Shown piece after piece: positions 55,531 through 62,772 of a stretch of DNA of 64,000 nucleotides (the first letter of the stretch is position 1; every line of letters begins with the position of its first letter). Source of the DNA: Pedobacter panaciterrae (lineage in GTDB: Bacteria; Bacteroidota; Bacteroidia; Sphingobacteriales; Sphingobacteriaceae); contig NZ_JABMKW010000008.1 in NCBI RefSeq assembly GCF_013204795.1, positions 1-64,000 of the forward strand, written 5' to 3'. A program made the translations under genes and the position numbers. The notes beneath the pieces are model-generated. The model saw only the letters and a list, made by a program, of their open reading frames with translations. It had not been told where the DNA came from and searched no databases.

Positions 55531-56619
55531 TCATTCACTACTACCAGTAAACTTAACAAATCTGTTTACCGATTTCTTAACAGCCTCTGATTTTGCTTTG
55601 TTTAATTCCCTAAAAAGACAAGTCTCAACAACTACAGATTTGCCTTTTATAGTCCTTTTCCATGTCCCCTCAATTATGCCGTCAACAATAATCATTCTGT
55701 CGAACACAGGGTTTTTCTTCCTAAACTCACTGGTTAATTTTATCGGATTAAATATTGCAGTGCGATCAATGTATCCCATGCCATACTCATCGTAATCAGG
55801 CATCAGGAAACTCTTTTGAATCTTTTTAGCTAAAGAAGCATCCAATGCCAACTCTAATGTTTCCCTTTTTAGCAGGTATTCATTACCGTCAAATACCTCT
55901 TTGGTAAATACCTTGCTATCAAGCATAGCATCAGCCTTTTTTGCATCGGTAATGGTTAGGCCAGACCACACTGAGAAATCCTTAAGTGTAGCAGGCCCTC
56001 TGCTTGTAAAATATCGTTCGGCTAGCAATAATAAAGCCTCATCTTTAGCTATCGAGATCGCAGTTGACGCTCTTTCATCAAATAAAGCATAAGTAAATTG
56101 TTTGCCTTCGCGCCTGCCACTACACACCAAACAGTCCATCTCCGCATTCATCATTACATGACCCATTTGTCTGCCATTTAAACTGATCCCATTATTTTGA
56201 AACAGATCACTCAACTCAAGTCGAGTAAGGTGATGGCCACCGGTTAATGCCTTACCAATAATATCATTGCATTTATTAAAAAGCTTGCTGTCAAGTTCAA
56301 GCTCCCTTTCGTAATAAGCCATGGCTTTACGAATTCTGGGAGCAGTAAGCTCAAGCAACCATCTAATGTCCTCTGGAGTTGCAAAATGCCAGGTAGGGCG
56401 AAGCAAGTGAGTCCTTAGTATTTGGCCATCATTAAAGGCTTTTTCTACATCCGCATCGGTAACATTGTTTAACCGCAAACCAATTGCCCATTTCGACATC
56501 GCATATTCCTGCGCCTGCATGGCCACCATCCATCTCACGATTTCCTGAGGAGTACTAAACGAAGTTTTGGCAATTTGCTGATTAAAGAGCCGGTAATTAA
56601 TAATGTCAGAAACAATCAT
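55531..56619 (-). CDS. Winged helix DNA-binding domain protein (HTH_42/AlkX-like)
   Basis: 362 residues with the plan of the HTH_42 family: IINYRLFNQQIAKTSFSTPQEIVRWMVAMQAQEYAMSKWAIGLRL at the N-terminus, HLLRPTWHFATPEDIRWLLELTAPRI, RGPATLKDFSVWSGLTITDAKKA, and FLMPDYDEYGMGYIDR and VIIDGIIEGTWKR-like VDGIIEGTWKRTIKGKSV near the end. Members include YcaQ/AlkZ DNA glycosylases for crosslink or alkylation repair. The catalytic QxQ/QxD motif is present in the form MQAQEY. A DNA-repair role is plausible but inferred. Confidence 0.85.
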   Translation of the reverse strand: MIVSDIINYRLFNQQIAKTSFSTPQEIVRWMVAMQAQEYAMSKWAIGLRLNNVTDADVEKAFNDGQILRTHLLRPTWHFATPEDIRWLLELTAPRIRKAMAYYERELELDSKLFNKCNDIIGKALTGGHHLTRLELSDLFQNNGISLNGRQMGHVMMNAEMDCLVCSGRREGKQFTYALFDERASTAISIAKDEALLLLAERYFTSRGPATLKDFSVWSGLTITDAKKADAMLDSKVFTKEVFDGNEYLLKRETLELALDASLAKKIQKSFLMPDYDEYGMGYIDRTAIFNPIKLTSEFRKKNPVFDRMIIVDGIIEGTWKRTIKGKSVVVETCLFRELNKAKSEAVKKSVNRFVKFTGSSE

Positions 56620-56637
56620 ATAGAAATGTGTACGATG

Positions 56638-57588
56638 TTAATTCTCGCAGGCCAATAAATTAGATTGCCCTAAACGCTGACAACCCCTGCTTGCAGGCAC
56701 GGCAACCATGCCAACAGGCAGATAATTTACTGTTGCAATTGTTTTAGGTACATAAATAACCACTTCCGTTCTGGTATAAGAATGAGGCAGGTATTTAATG
56801 TAATAACCATCAGGATGCAGACCCCATATCCCCCTTGGGAAATCTGTATTTGGAGCAGCACTGCCACTAAGCATTGCCAATTGCTCAATTTGATCGTACG
56901 ATGAATTGGCCTGATATAACAGACCTCTCATTTTGTTCTCAATTTCTACAATGGTCTTGGCAGGCTCAGGTAGGTTTGCAGTTATCTTTAACATCGCTTC
57001 GCTTGATAAATAATCCATTATGCTGCTGCTTAAGGCCGACAAATCATTTTTGTTAAGCAATTTAGCGGCTACAAGCTGAAGATCAGGCGAGAGCTTACTG
57101 AAGTTAGTTTTTGCAATTATTGCCCATAAAAGCAATTGTACTTTGCTTTGTTCAATCTCTGGATGCTGCTCCCAATTCGAGATAAGCGTTCTGGCAATCG
57201 TTTCTTTTGGGCCTGCCAAAGGTGCATACAAGTAGCCATCGCCATTACCCGGCCCGTGGGTACCTGCTTTTAAACAAAAACTTTTAAAAGTTCCGGTATA
57301 AAAACCCGGTTTTAAAGTAAAGCCCTGTGCCGATGTATAGCTTGAGGTTAAATCACAAAGTTTCTTTTTAACCGAGTCAGCGCCAAAGTCTACAGGCATT
57401 GTTTCGGTCTTGTTGCAATCGTCAAAGTTGGTGGTTATAGGGTCACTTTGAAGTAGCTTAAGTTGTTTGTTATTAAGGATGCTACCTGCGGCGGTGTTTA
57501 ACGCATCTTTTAATTTGCCGAATTGTGCATTGGCATTAACACAACAAACCAGTAATAGCAAGATCAGGATTGGAGAGGTCTTTTTCAT
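56638..57588 (-). CDS. Exported hypothetical protein of the ECF sigma operon
   Basis: 316 residues from the ATG at 57588 (MKKTSPILILLLLVCCVNANAQ signal peptide); a longer frame to 57636 lacks a better start. The mature part has DDCNKTETMPVDFGADSVKKKLCDLTSSYTSAQGFTLKPGFYTGTFKSFCLKAGTHGPGNGDGYLYAPLAGPKETIARTLISNW, with several Cys, and a C-terminal region ending VAVPASRGCQRLGQSNLLACEN. I do not recognise the family. It lies 48 bases downstream of the anti-sigma-like gene, so it belongs to the same operon. Confidence 0.7.
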   Translation of the reverse strand: MKKTSPILILLLLVCCVNANAQFGKLKDALNTAAGSILNNKQLKLLQSDPITTNFDDCNKTETMPVDFGADSVKKKLCDLTSSYTSAQGFTLKPGFYTGTFKSFCLKAGTHGPGNGDGYLYAPLAGPKETIARTLISNWEQHPEIEQSKVQLLLWAIIAKTNFSKLSPDLQLVAAKLLNKNDLSALSSSIMDYLSSEAMLKITANLPEPAKTIVEIENKMRGLLYQANSSYDQIEQLAMLSGSAAPNTDFPRGIWGLHPDGYYIKYLPHSYTRTEVVIYVPKTIATVNYLPVGMVAVPASRGCQRLGQSNLLACEN

Positions 57589-57636
57589 ATAGATGTAATT
57601 TAAGATAGATGGTAAATCTACTATCAAATTTAACAA

Positions 57637-58866
57637 CTATTTCTTGCCACCCAAACTTAATTTCAGGTTCAGACCAGCGGTGTTTATTTTGATGTTTTTG
57701 TCGCCATAACCGCGCAGCGAGGGTTTAAAGAAAGGCTCAAAAGTTAACGTGCTGCTTTTTCCAAGCGACTGATTAATCCCTATTGCAAAAATGGCACTAT
57801 TGGCAAAGTCAAATCCCTTAAAATTGCTTTCTTCAGTTTTTCCTTTAAAGTCTGAATAACTATTTGAATAAGGGTTAAAGCCACTTATGGAACTGGAATA
57901 TTTTTGATTGAGGTAGGTGCTTGAATTTACGCCTGTAGAAAGATAGTACTTGCCGCTTTTTCCGGGATAAAATTTAACAGCCACAGGAATGTCTATATTA
58001 AGAAATCGTGCGTCTAATTTAGTGCCATTTGCCCCAACTACATAACCGTTTATAAGGGCAGCATCTGCTGCACTGCTGGACAAGTTAGATAATGATGAGG
58101 GCACGGAGCTCTGGTAAGTAATATTGGTTTCGCTAATGCCGGCACCCATAGAAAGGTAAACGTTCTTATTGATCCGAATGTTGGCATTAAAACCCGCACC
58201 TGCATTTACTTTTACCGGATTATCTGCGTAATAATTTAAAAACGTAGCTGTATAAACATCAAACAATGCATTTTTTTTATCTTCTCTGGCTTTTTTACCA
58301 GCCGACGCCAATACAGGTTTATTTTCTTTTTCATTCTCTTTTTGTAAGAACTCAAGTATTGTAGGTTTAGTGGTCTTTACACTATCGGGTTTAACGGCAA
58401 CAACATTTGCAAGCAGATTGGCGCTATCTGTGCCGGGCTCATTGCTGTTTATGATTGTATCAGTAATACTAACAGGTATTAATTGTTTTTCCTCTAAGTT
58501 GGCTGGCGCAATTCCTTTAACGATTTTTGCAGATACAATTTTTTTGTCAAAAGTATTGATCTCTTTATTAGTGGCTTTATCTAAATTACTGTCGGTTTTT
58601 TGAGGCGCTATAGGCGTTGCTTTTGCGGTATTATTTTGCTGACTAACATTCTTGAAAGAATCATTATTATTAGTGTTAAATAAGAAAACCCCAGCTAGCA
58701 GTAAAGACGCTGCGATGCCAGATAACCAAAGGTACAGCGGCTTATGACTGCTTTTTGAAGGGAAATCTTTTCTAAGTTCTGCCCAGCCATAATCTGCCCC
58801 TTCAGTATCAAATTCTTCGAAAACTGCCTTAATATGATTGCTGAATTTATCGTCTAACGTGTTCAT
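57637..58866 (-). CDS. Anti-sigma-like protein fused to an outer-membrane-type beta-barrel domain
   Basis: 409 residues. The first about 42 residues are hydrophilic and resemble a cytoplasmic anti-sigma tail (MNTLDDKFSNHIKAVFEEFDTEGADYGWAELRKDF), then a single membrane segment (about 44-64, LYLWLSGIAASLLLAGVFLF), a linker rich in Asn/Lys/Ser/Thr (about 65-190), and a C-terminal barrel-like domain (about 205-409) with alternating strands ending NTAGLNLKLSLGGKK. An inner-membrane anchor followed by a barrel domain is an odd combination. Start overlaps the sigma factor gene by 4 bases, so they are coupled. Confidence 0.75.
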   Translation of the reverse strand: MNTLDDKFSNHIKAVFEEFDTEGADYGWAELRKDFPSKSSHKPLYLWLSGIAASLLLAGVFLFNTNNNDSFKNVSQQNNTAKATPIAPQKTDSNLDKATNKEINTFDKKIVSAKIVKGIAPANLEEKQLIPVSITDTIINSNEPGTDSANLLANVVAVKPDSVKTTKPTILEFLQKENEKENKPVLASAGKKAREDKKNALFDVYTATFLNYYADNPVKVNAGAGFNANIRINKNVYLSMGAGISETNITYQSSVPSSLSNLSSSAADAALINGYVVGANGTKLDARFLNIDIPVAVKFYPGKSGKYYLSTGVNSSTYLNQKYSSSISGFNPYSNSYSDFKGKTEESNFKGFDFANSAIFAIGINQSLGKSSTLTFEPFFKPSLRGYGDKNIKINTAGLNLKLSLGGKK

Positions 58867-59414
58867 ATCTTTATAAGGTCACTTTGTATTAATTTTTGCA
58901 ATGCCTGTTTAGCCCGGGTAAGGTAAGTTCTAGATGAGCTTTCGGGTATATTTAGCATCAGGCCAATCTCTTTATGCGAATAACCATCAATTTCATACAG
59001 GTTAAAAACTACATGATGTATTTCCGGAAGTTGTTTCATTAAGTTCAAAATATCAGCTGCCGAGAGTTTTTCAATGGCAGATGGATACATGGTTTGCTGA
59101 AATACCTCCGGGATTTCACTATCATGAATGTATTTTAAGTTCTTTCTTTTACTATCGAGAGCAGTATTAACCAATATTTTTCTAAACCAAGGCTTAAATT
59201 CTAAATCATCTTTAAAAGTATGGAGCGCGTTAAATGCTTTAATAAAAGCGTCATTTACCACCACCAAAGCATCATCTTTATTAATAAGGTAGCGCATGGC
59301 AACGCCCATTGCATAGGCGTAAAAGCGCTTATACAACATTTCCTGGTGTTTTAGGTCGCCCTTTTTACACTCCTTAATTAACTCAGCATCTGAGGCGTTA
59401 TGTTTGATGGACAT
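58863..59414 (-). CDS. RNA polymerase ECF sigma factor
   Basis: 183-residue sigma-70-family ECF factor. Region 2: QEMLYKRFYAYAMGVAMRYLINKDDALVVVNDAFIKAFNALHTFKDDLEFKPWFRKILVNTALD. Region 4: LMKQLPEIHHVVFNLYEIDGYSHKEIGLMLNIPESSSRTYLTRAKQALQKLI. Its stop overlaps the start of the anti-sigma-like gene by 4 bases, the usual layout for a sigma/anti-sigma pair. A small lipoprotein gene ends 3 bases before it on the same strand. The regulon cannot be read from this window. Confidence 0.94.
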   Translation of the reverse strand: MSIKHNASDAELIKECKKGDLKHQEMLYKRFYAYAMGVAMRYLINKDDALVVVNDAFIKAFNALHTFKDDLEFKPWFRKILVNTALDSKRKNLKYIHDSEIPEVFQQTMYPSAIEKLSAADILNLMKQLPEIHHVVFNLYEIDGYSHKEIGLMLNIPESSSRTYLTRAKQALQKLIQSDLIKI

Positions 59415-59417
59415 TTA

Positions 59418-59831
59418 TTATTTCATTCGCTTTAATCTATATTGATTTTTGTAACTAATGGTGCTTGTCAAGGTGTTGTGGTGTTCTGTAGAAGGAAATA
59501 TCTTATCTAAGATCAAACTGTCGCCTTTAATCATATAGCTATAATCGCCGTGCAAAACTTTGTTGCCAACATAATCCATTGATGATACATAATCCATGGA
59601 AAATTTAACCTTTGAAGAATTCTCAACTGTAAATATACCAGTACCATTTGTAGCTGCATACCTATCGCCGCTAAACTTAACTTCTGTGTTAACAGATACA
59701 AGCTGATTGACCGGCCCTTCAATAAACTTTCCTGTATATGTGTCGTTAAAAACTACTTTGTCATTATTTTTTTTACAACTCATAAATAAGCATAAGCTTA
59801 ATGCAAATGGTAGTATTTGTTTGATGGCCAT
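59418..59831 (-). CDS. Small hypothetical lipoprotein
   Basis: 137 residues with a lipobox (LSLCLFMSCKKNNDK, Cys about 19). The mature part is beta-rich, with NDTYTGKFIEGPVNQLVSVNTEVKFSGDRYAATNGTGIFTVE, suggesting a small sandwich domain. No family recognised. It is the first gene of the sigma-factor operon (3-base gap), so it may sense or respond to envelope state. Confidence 0.75.
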   Translation of the reverse strand: MAIKQILPFALSLCLFMSCKKNNDKVVFNDTYTGKFIEGPVNQLVSVNTEVKFSGDRYAATNGTGIFTVENSSKVKFSMDYVSSMDYVGNKVLHGDYSYMIKGDSLILDKIFPSTEHHNTLTSTISYKNQYRLKRMK

Positions 59832-59940
59832 AATAGTTGGTTTATATCTTACTATTACGCAGAGGCGATGAGAAACGCTACAGGGCTACAGATATTTTTT
59901 TAGATTTCTATCAGAAACAATTGAGAAATACCGAAGAAAG

Positions 59941-60079
59941 ACTTGAGAAACACTTGAACTTAAATATGTTATAGAGATGTTTAAACAATGCTTAAGGGAT
60001 GGTTGAAATATCCTCATACATATTGCAACCATCTTCCAACGATCTTTCAACCATCTTCCAACCCAAGTGTTTCTCAAGT
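59941..60079. repeat. 16-bp inverted repeat enclosing direct repeats
   Basis: ACTTGAGAAACACTTG (59941-59956) pairs with CAAGTGTTTCTCAAGT (60064-60079). Between them are two copies of CAACCATCTTCCAAC (60026-60040, 60048-60062; 22-base period), plus GATGGTTGAA (59998-60007), which pairs with TTCAACCATC (60046-60055). Confidence 0.7.
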
Positions 60080-60155
60080 ATTTCAAGTAAAATAGTCGTA
60101 CTTCCCGTGTATTATCATCCCTGCATCATTACTCTTGCGTCATCCTAGAGCTATT

Positions 60156-60225
60156 GTCATCTCGACGACAGGAGAGATCTCTTGGTTATGTCAGTTCAAG
60201 AGATCTCTCCTGTCGTCGAGATGAC
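60156..60225. repeat. Perfect 29-bp REP-like palindrome
   Basis: The left arm (60156-60184) starts GTCATCTCGACGAC and ends GAGATCTCTTG; the right arm (60197-60225) is its exact reverse complement, with a 12-base loop. A degenerate half-copy (GCGTCATCCTAGAG) lies just upstream. I recall similar GTCATCTCGAC/GAGATCTC palindromes dispersed in Bacteroidota genomes. It lies about 40 bases past the phospholipase C stop and could also halt its transcript. Confidence 0.75.
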
Positions 60226-60267
60226 GCAGGGGAGTAAATCGAGCGGGAAACGGGTGATGGCGCGTTC

Positions 60268-62697
60268 TTAAACCAAATGGCCCATTAGCGGATCGGTAAA
60301 GCTTTCTTTCGAATGTTCTGCATGCCCGGCAAATTGCTGACTATAACCCACATGTTTTTCCGAAGTTACAGTAAAATCATACCAGCTATGGCTTGATTTC
60401 AGATCAAGAGGGATAAAAATTTCCTCTTGGTTTTTCTTTAAAACGGCCTTAACAGGTGCTTTTTTGTAGCTGTTGTCTTTTACAGTTAAGCTAACTTGCT
60501 CACCACTGGTTATACGTTTAACGTGTAACAATACATTTCCATTAACCCTGCTGCCATCTTTTTCACTTTGGTACATTAAAGAAACAGCAATTTTAGGGTC
60601 GTTTGCACTGCCTTTATACCTGCGGTAAAAACCGTTTACACTGTATACTTTTAAATCGTAAACGCCATTGTGTAATGGCCAGTTATAGTCTATAGTATCA
60701 CCTGCATCAACAGTAAAGTTCCAGTTGTTATCGGTAGCATATACTATAAAACCGGTGCCTTTTGCCTTGTCGCCAAAGAATTTATTCCCTGCAGTAAAGC
60801 CAATTTTAAACTGGTTGTTTGCTGTATCTAACGCACCATGGGCATAAAGCTCATATGGAATTGCGTTTGCAGGTTTAATACCGGGTTCCTGTTTAGGTAA
60901 GTTAGGGTTGCCTTTAGGGTTTTTAATAATGCCTGCAATGGCCAGTTGATCCAGGTTTTTGAAGTTATTAGGTAGTTTGGCGAATTTCGCTTTGTGAATG
61001 CTTTCGAGAAAAGGTAACCTTTCAACTGCTTTTGGCAATGGAATATTTTCGCCGTTGTATGGTCTAAATACGGAAGTTAAATCGCCGCATAGACTTCTTC
61101 TCCACGAGCTGATGTTGTCTTCGTAAATCTTCTGACCAGTTTTATGACTTAAAAACTGCTCCAAAAATTGGATAGAAGAAGTGTGGTCAAAAACCTGTGA
61201 GTTTACATAACCACCTCTTGACCATGGCGAAACCACTACCATTGGTACTCTAAAGCCTAAACCTAAAGAACTTTCTCTCTTACTGTTTTCTCCTATGTAA
61301 AGGTATTCAGAGCTGTTGTCTAATGATTTTGAAACTGCTCCTGTTTCTGGATTTTTTGGATCCGGAGATACAAAAGGAGGCAGGTGATCAAAGTATCCAT
61401 CATTTTCATCGTAAGTAAGGATAAAGATGGTCTTTTTCCATACTTCCGGGTTCTTGGTTAAAATGTCTATGGCTTCTGAAAGATACCAGGCGCCATACCA
61501 AGGTGCTCCGGGATGATCCGAGAAGTTACTTGGCGCAACTAGCCAGGAAACAGTGGGTAATTTGCCACCGTCAACATCTTTTCTGAATTGATGCAGTACA
61601 TCTCCTTTAGGGATTTGTGCGGTTCTTTGCGTCCCTTTATCATCGTAAGTGATGGTTTCAAGACTATGGAAGTCTGGATCATTTCTATTAGTTACAAATG
61701 CTCTTTTATGTAAGTCTTGTTGCTCCGGAGTTAATTTATCAAGAGTGTTTACTTCTAAAAACTCAATTTCCTTTGTTACAAAATCAAGCTTCTTTTTTAG
61801 TTTATCGTCTGGTTTCTCTTTTAGCTTGGCTTCTAGTTCGGTTTTTGCTTTGCGCAGGTAAACCAGATGCTCAGGATGTCTTTTTACATGATATTGTTTA
61901 AAAAACTCCATATCATTATCTGTAAAATTAGCCAGCCAGTCGTCTTCTTCATTTTCCAGACCAACGCCTACACTTAGCTCGTTTTGGTATATTTTCCAGT
62001 CTACATTGTGCTTAGACAAACGCTCCGGGAATGTACTCCATGAAACGTTTTCAGAACCGTCTATATACCCGTTAGAGTGGTGTGCTGTTGAGGTTGCATT
62101 TTGTTCTTCACGGATTTTGCCGGTCCAGAAGAAACAGCGGTTAGGACTGGTTCCTGTTAATATAGAACAGAAATTATGGTCGCAAACTGTAAATGCATCG
62201 GCCAGGGAATAGTAGAAGGGGATGTCCTCGCGATTGTAATATCCCATGGTTAATGGAATATCAGCATATTCCTTATTGCCTGATCTTTTGGCTTCCAGCC
62301 ATCCATCGTATTTTCCGTTATTGCGGGCATCTACCTGATTTTCCCATGAGTGTGGAAGCGCGCTCATCCAGGTTGCTTTTGTATCTTTAATGTTTAACCG
62401 GAATGGGGCATAGGTTTGACCTTTTTTATTGCTTTGCAACCATACAGGGTATTGATTAGGTAGGGCAATAGCTCTAGGATCGTTAAAGCCCCTTACGCCT
62501 TTAAGCGTGCCAAATGCGTGGTCAAAAGACCTGTTCTCCTGCATCAAAAATACCACATGTTCTGCATCTAAAAAGGTACTGCCCACTTTAGGGTCTATTG
62601 CCATAGCTCTTTGTATTGATGGCGGTAAGATGCCAGCTATGCCTAGCGCACCGGTTAATAGGGATGCTTTTTTGATAAAGTCTCTTCTGGTTTCCAT
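60268..62697 (-). CDS. Phosphocholine-specific phospholipase C, TAT-exported
   Basis: 809-residue enzyme of the bacterial PLC phosphoesterase family that cleaves phosphatidylcholine or sphingomyelin to phosphocholine. The twin-arginine signal is ETRRDFIKKASLLTGALGIAG. The catalytic domain starts HVVFLMQENRSFDHAFGTLKGVRGFNDPRA, and contains FTVCDHNFCSILTGTSPNRCFFWTG, TYDENDGYFDHLPPF and VPMVVVSPWSRGGYVNSQVFDHTS. The C-terminal part (about 620-800) has two beta domains (DUF756-like). Length and order fit PLC of Pseudomonas type. A SusD-like gene lies 75 bases upstream on the same strand, so uptake of the products is plausible. Confidence 0.93.
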   Translation of the reverse strand: METRRDFIKKASLLTGALGIAGILPPSIQRAMAIDPKVGSTFLDAEHVVFLMQENRSFDHAFGTLKGVRGFNDPRAIALPNQYPVWLQSNKKGQTYAPFRLNIKDTKATWMSALPHSWENQVDARNNGKYDGWLEAKRSGNKEYADIPLTMGYYNREDIPFYYSLADAFTVCDHNFCSILTGTSPNRCFFWTGKIREEQNATSTAHHSNGYIDGSENVSWSTFPERLSKHNVDWKIYQNELSVGVGLENEEDDWLANFTDNDMEFFKQYHVKRHPEHLVYLRKAKTELEAKLKEKPDDKLKKKLDFVTKEIEFLEVNTLDKLTPEQQDLHKRAFVTNRNDPDFHSLETITYDDKGTQRTAQIPKGDVLHQFRKDVDGGKLPTVSWLVAPSNFSDHPGAPWYGAWYLSEAIDILTKNPEVWKKTIFILTYDENDGYFDHLPPFVSPDPKNPETGAVSKSLDNSSEYLYIGENSKRESSLGLGFRVPMVVVSPWSRGGYVNSQVFDHTSSIQFLEQFLSHKTGQKIYEDNISSWRRSLCGDLTSVFRPYNGENIPLPKAVERLPFLESIHKAKFAKLPNNFKNLDQLAIAGIIKNPKGNPNLPKQEPGIKPANAIPYELYAHGALDTANNQFKIGFTAGNKFFGDKAKGTGFIVYATDNNWNFTVDAGDTIDYNWPLHNGVYDLKVYSVNGFYRRYKGSANDPKIAVSLMYQSEKDGSRVNGNVLLHVKRITSGEQVSLTVKDNSYKKAPVKAVLKKNQEEIFIPLDLKSSHSWYDFTVTSEKHVGYSQQFAGHAEHSKESFTDPLMGHLV

Positions 62698-62772
62698 TTA
62701 AGTGTGTTATAATAAAAGGATTGGTTAGCCTAAACTAATCAATCCTTCGAATAAATTATAAAGAATATGAGC

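Larger units (their letters stand above)
59832..60267. other. Non-coding repeat-rich intergenic region (436 bases)
   Basis: No gene is supported here. It holds a 16-bp inverted repeat with direct repeats inside (59941-60079) and a perfect 29-bp palindrome (60156-60225), listed separately. A 66-residue frame at 59886-60086 on the minus strand follows the repeats and looks like a by-product. Confidence 0.7.

Noticed and set aside
59886..60086. 66-residue frame on the minus strand in the repeat-rich gap
   Set aside because: Follows the inverted and direct repeats, has no start signal and no recognisable sequence.
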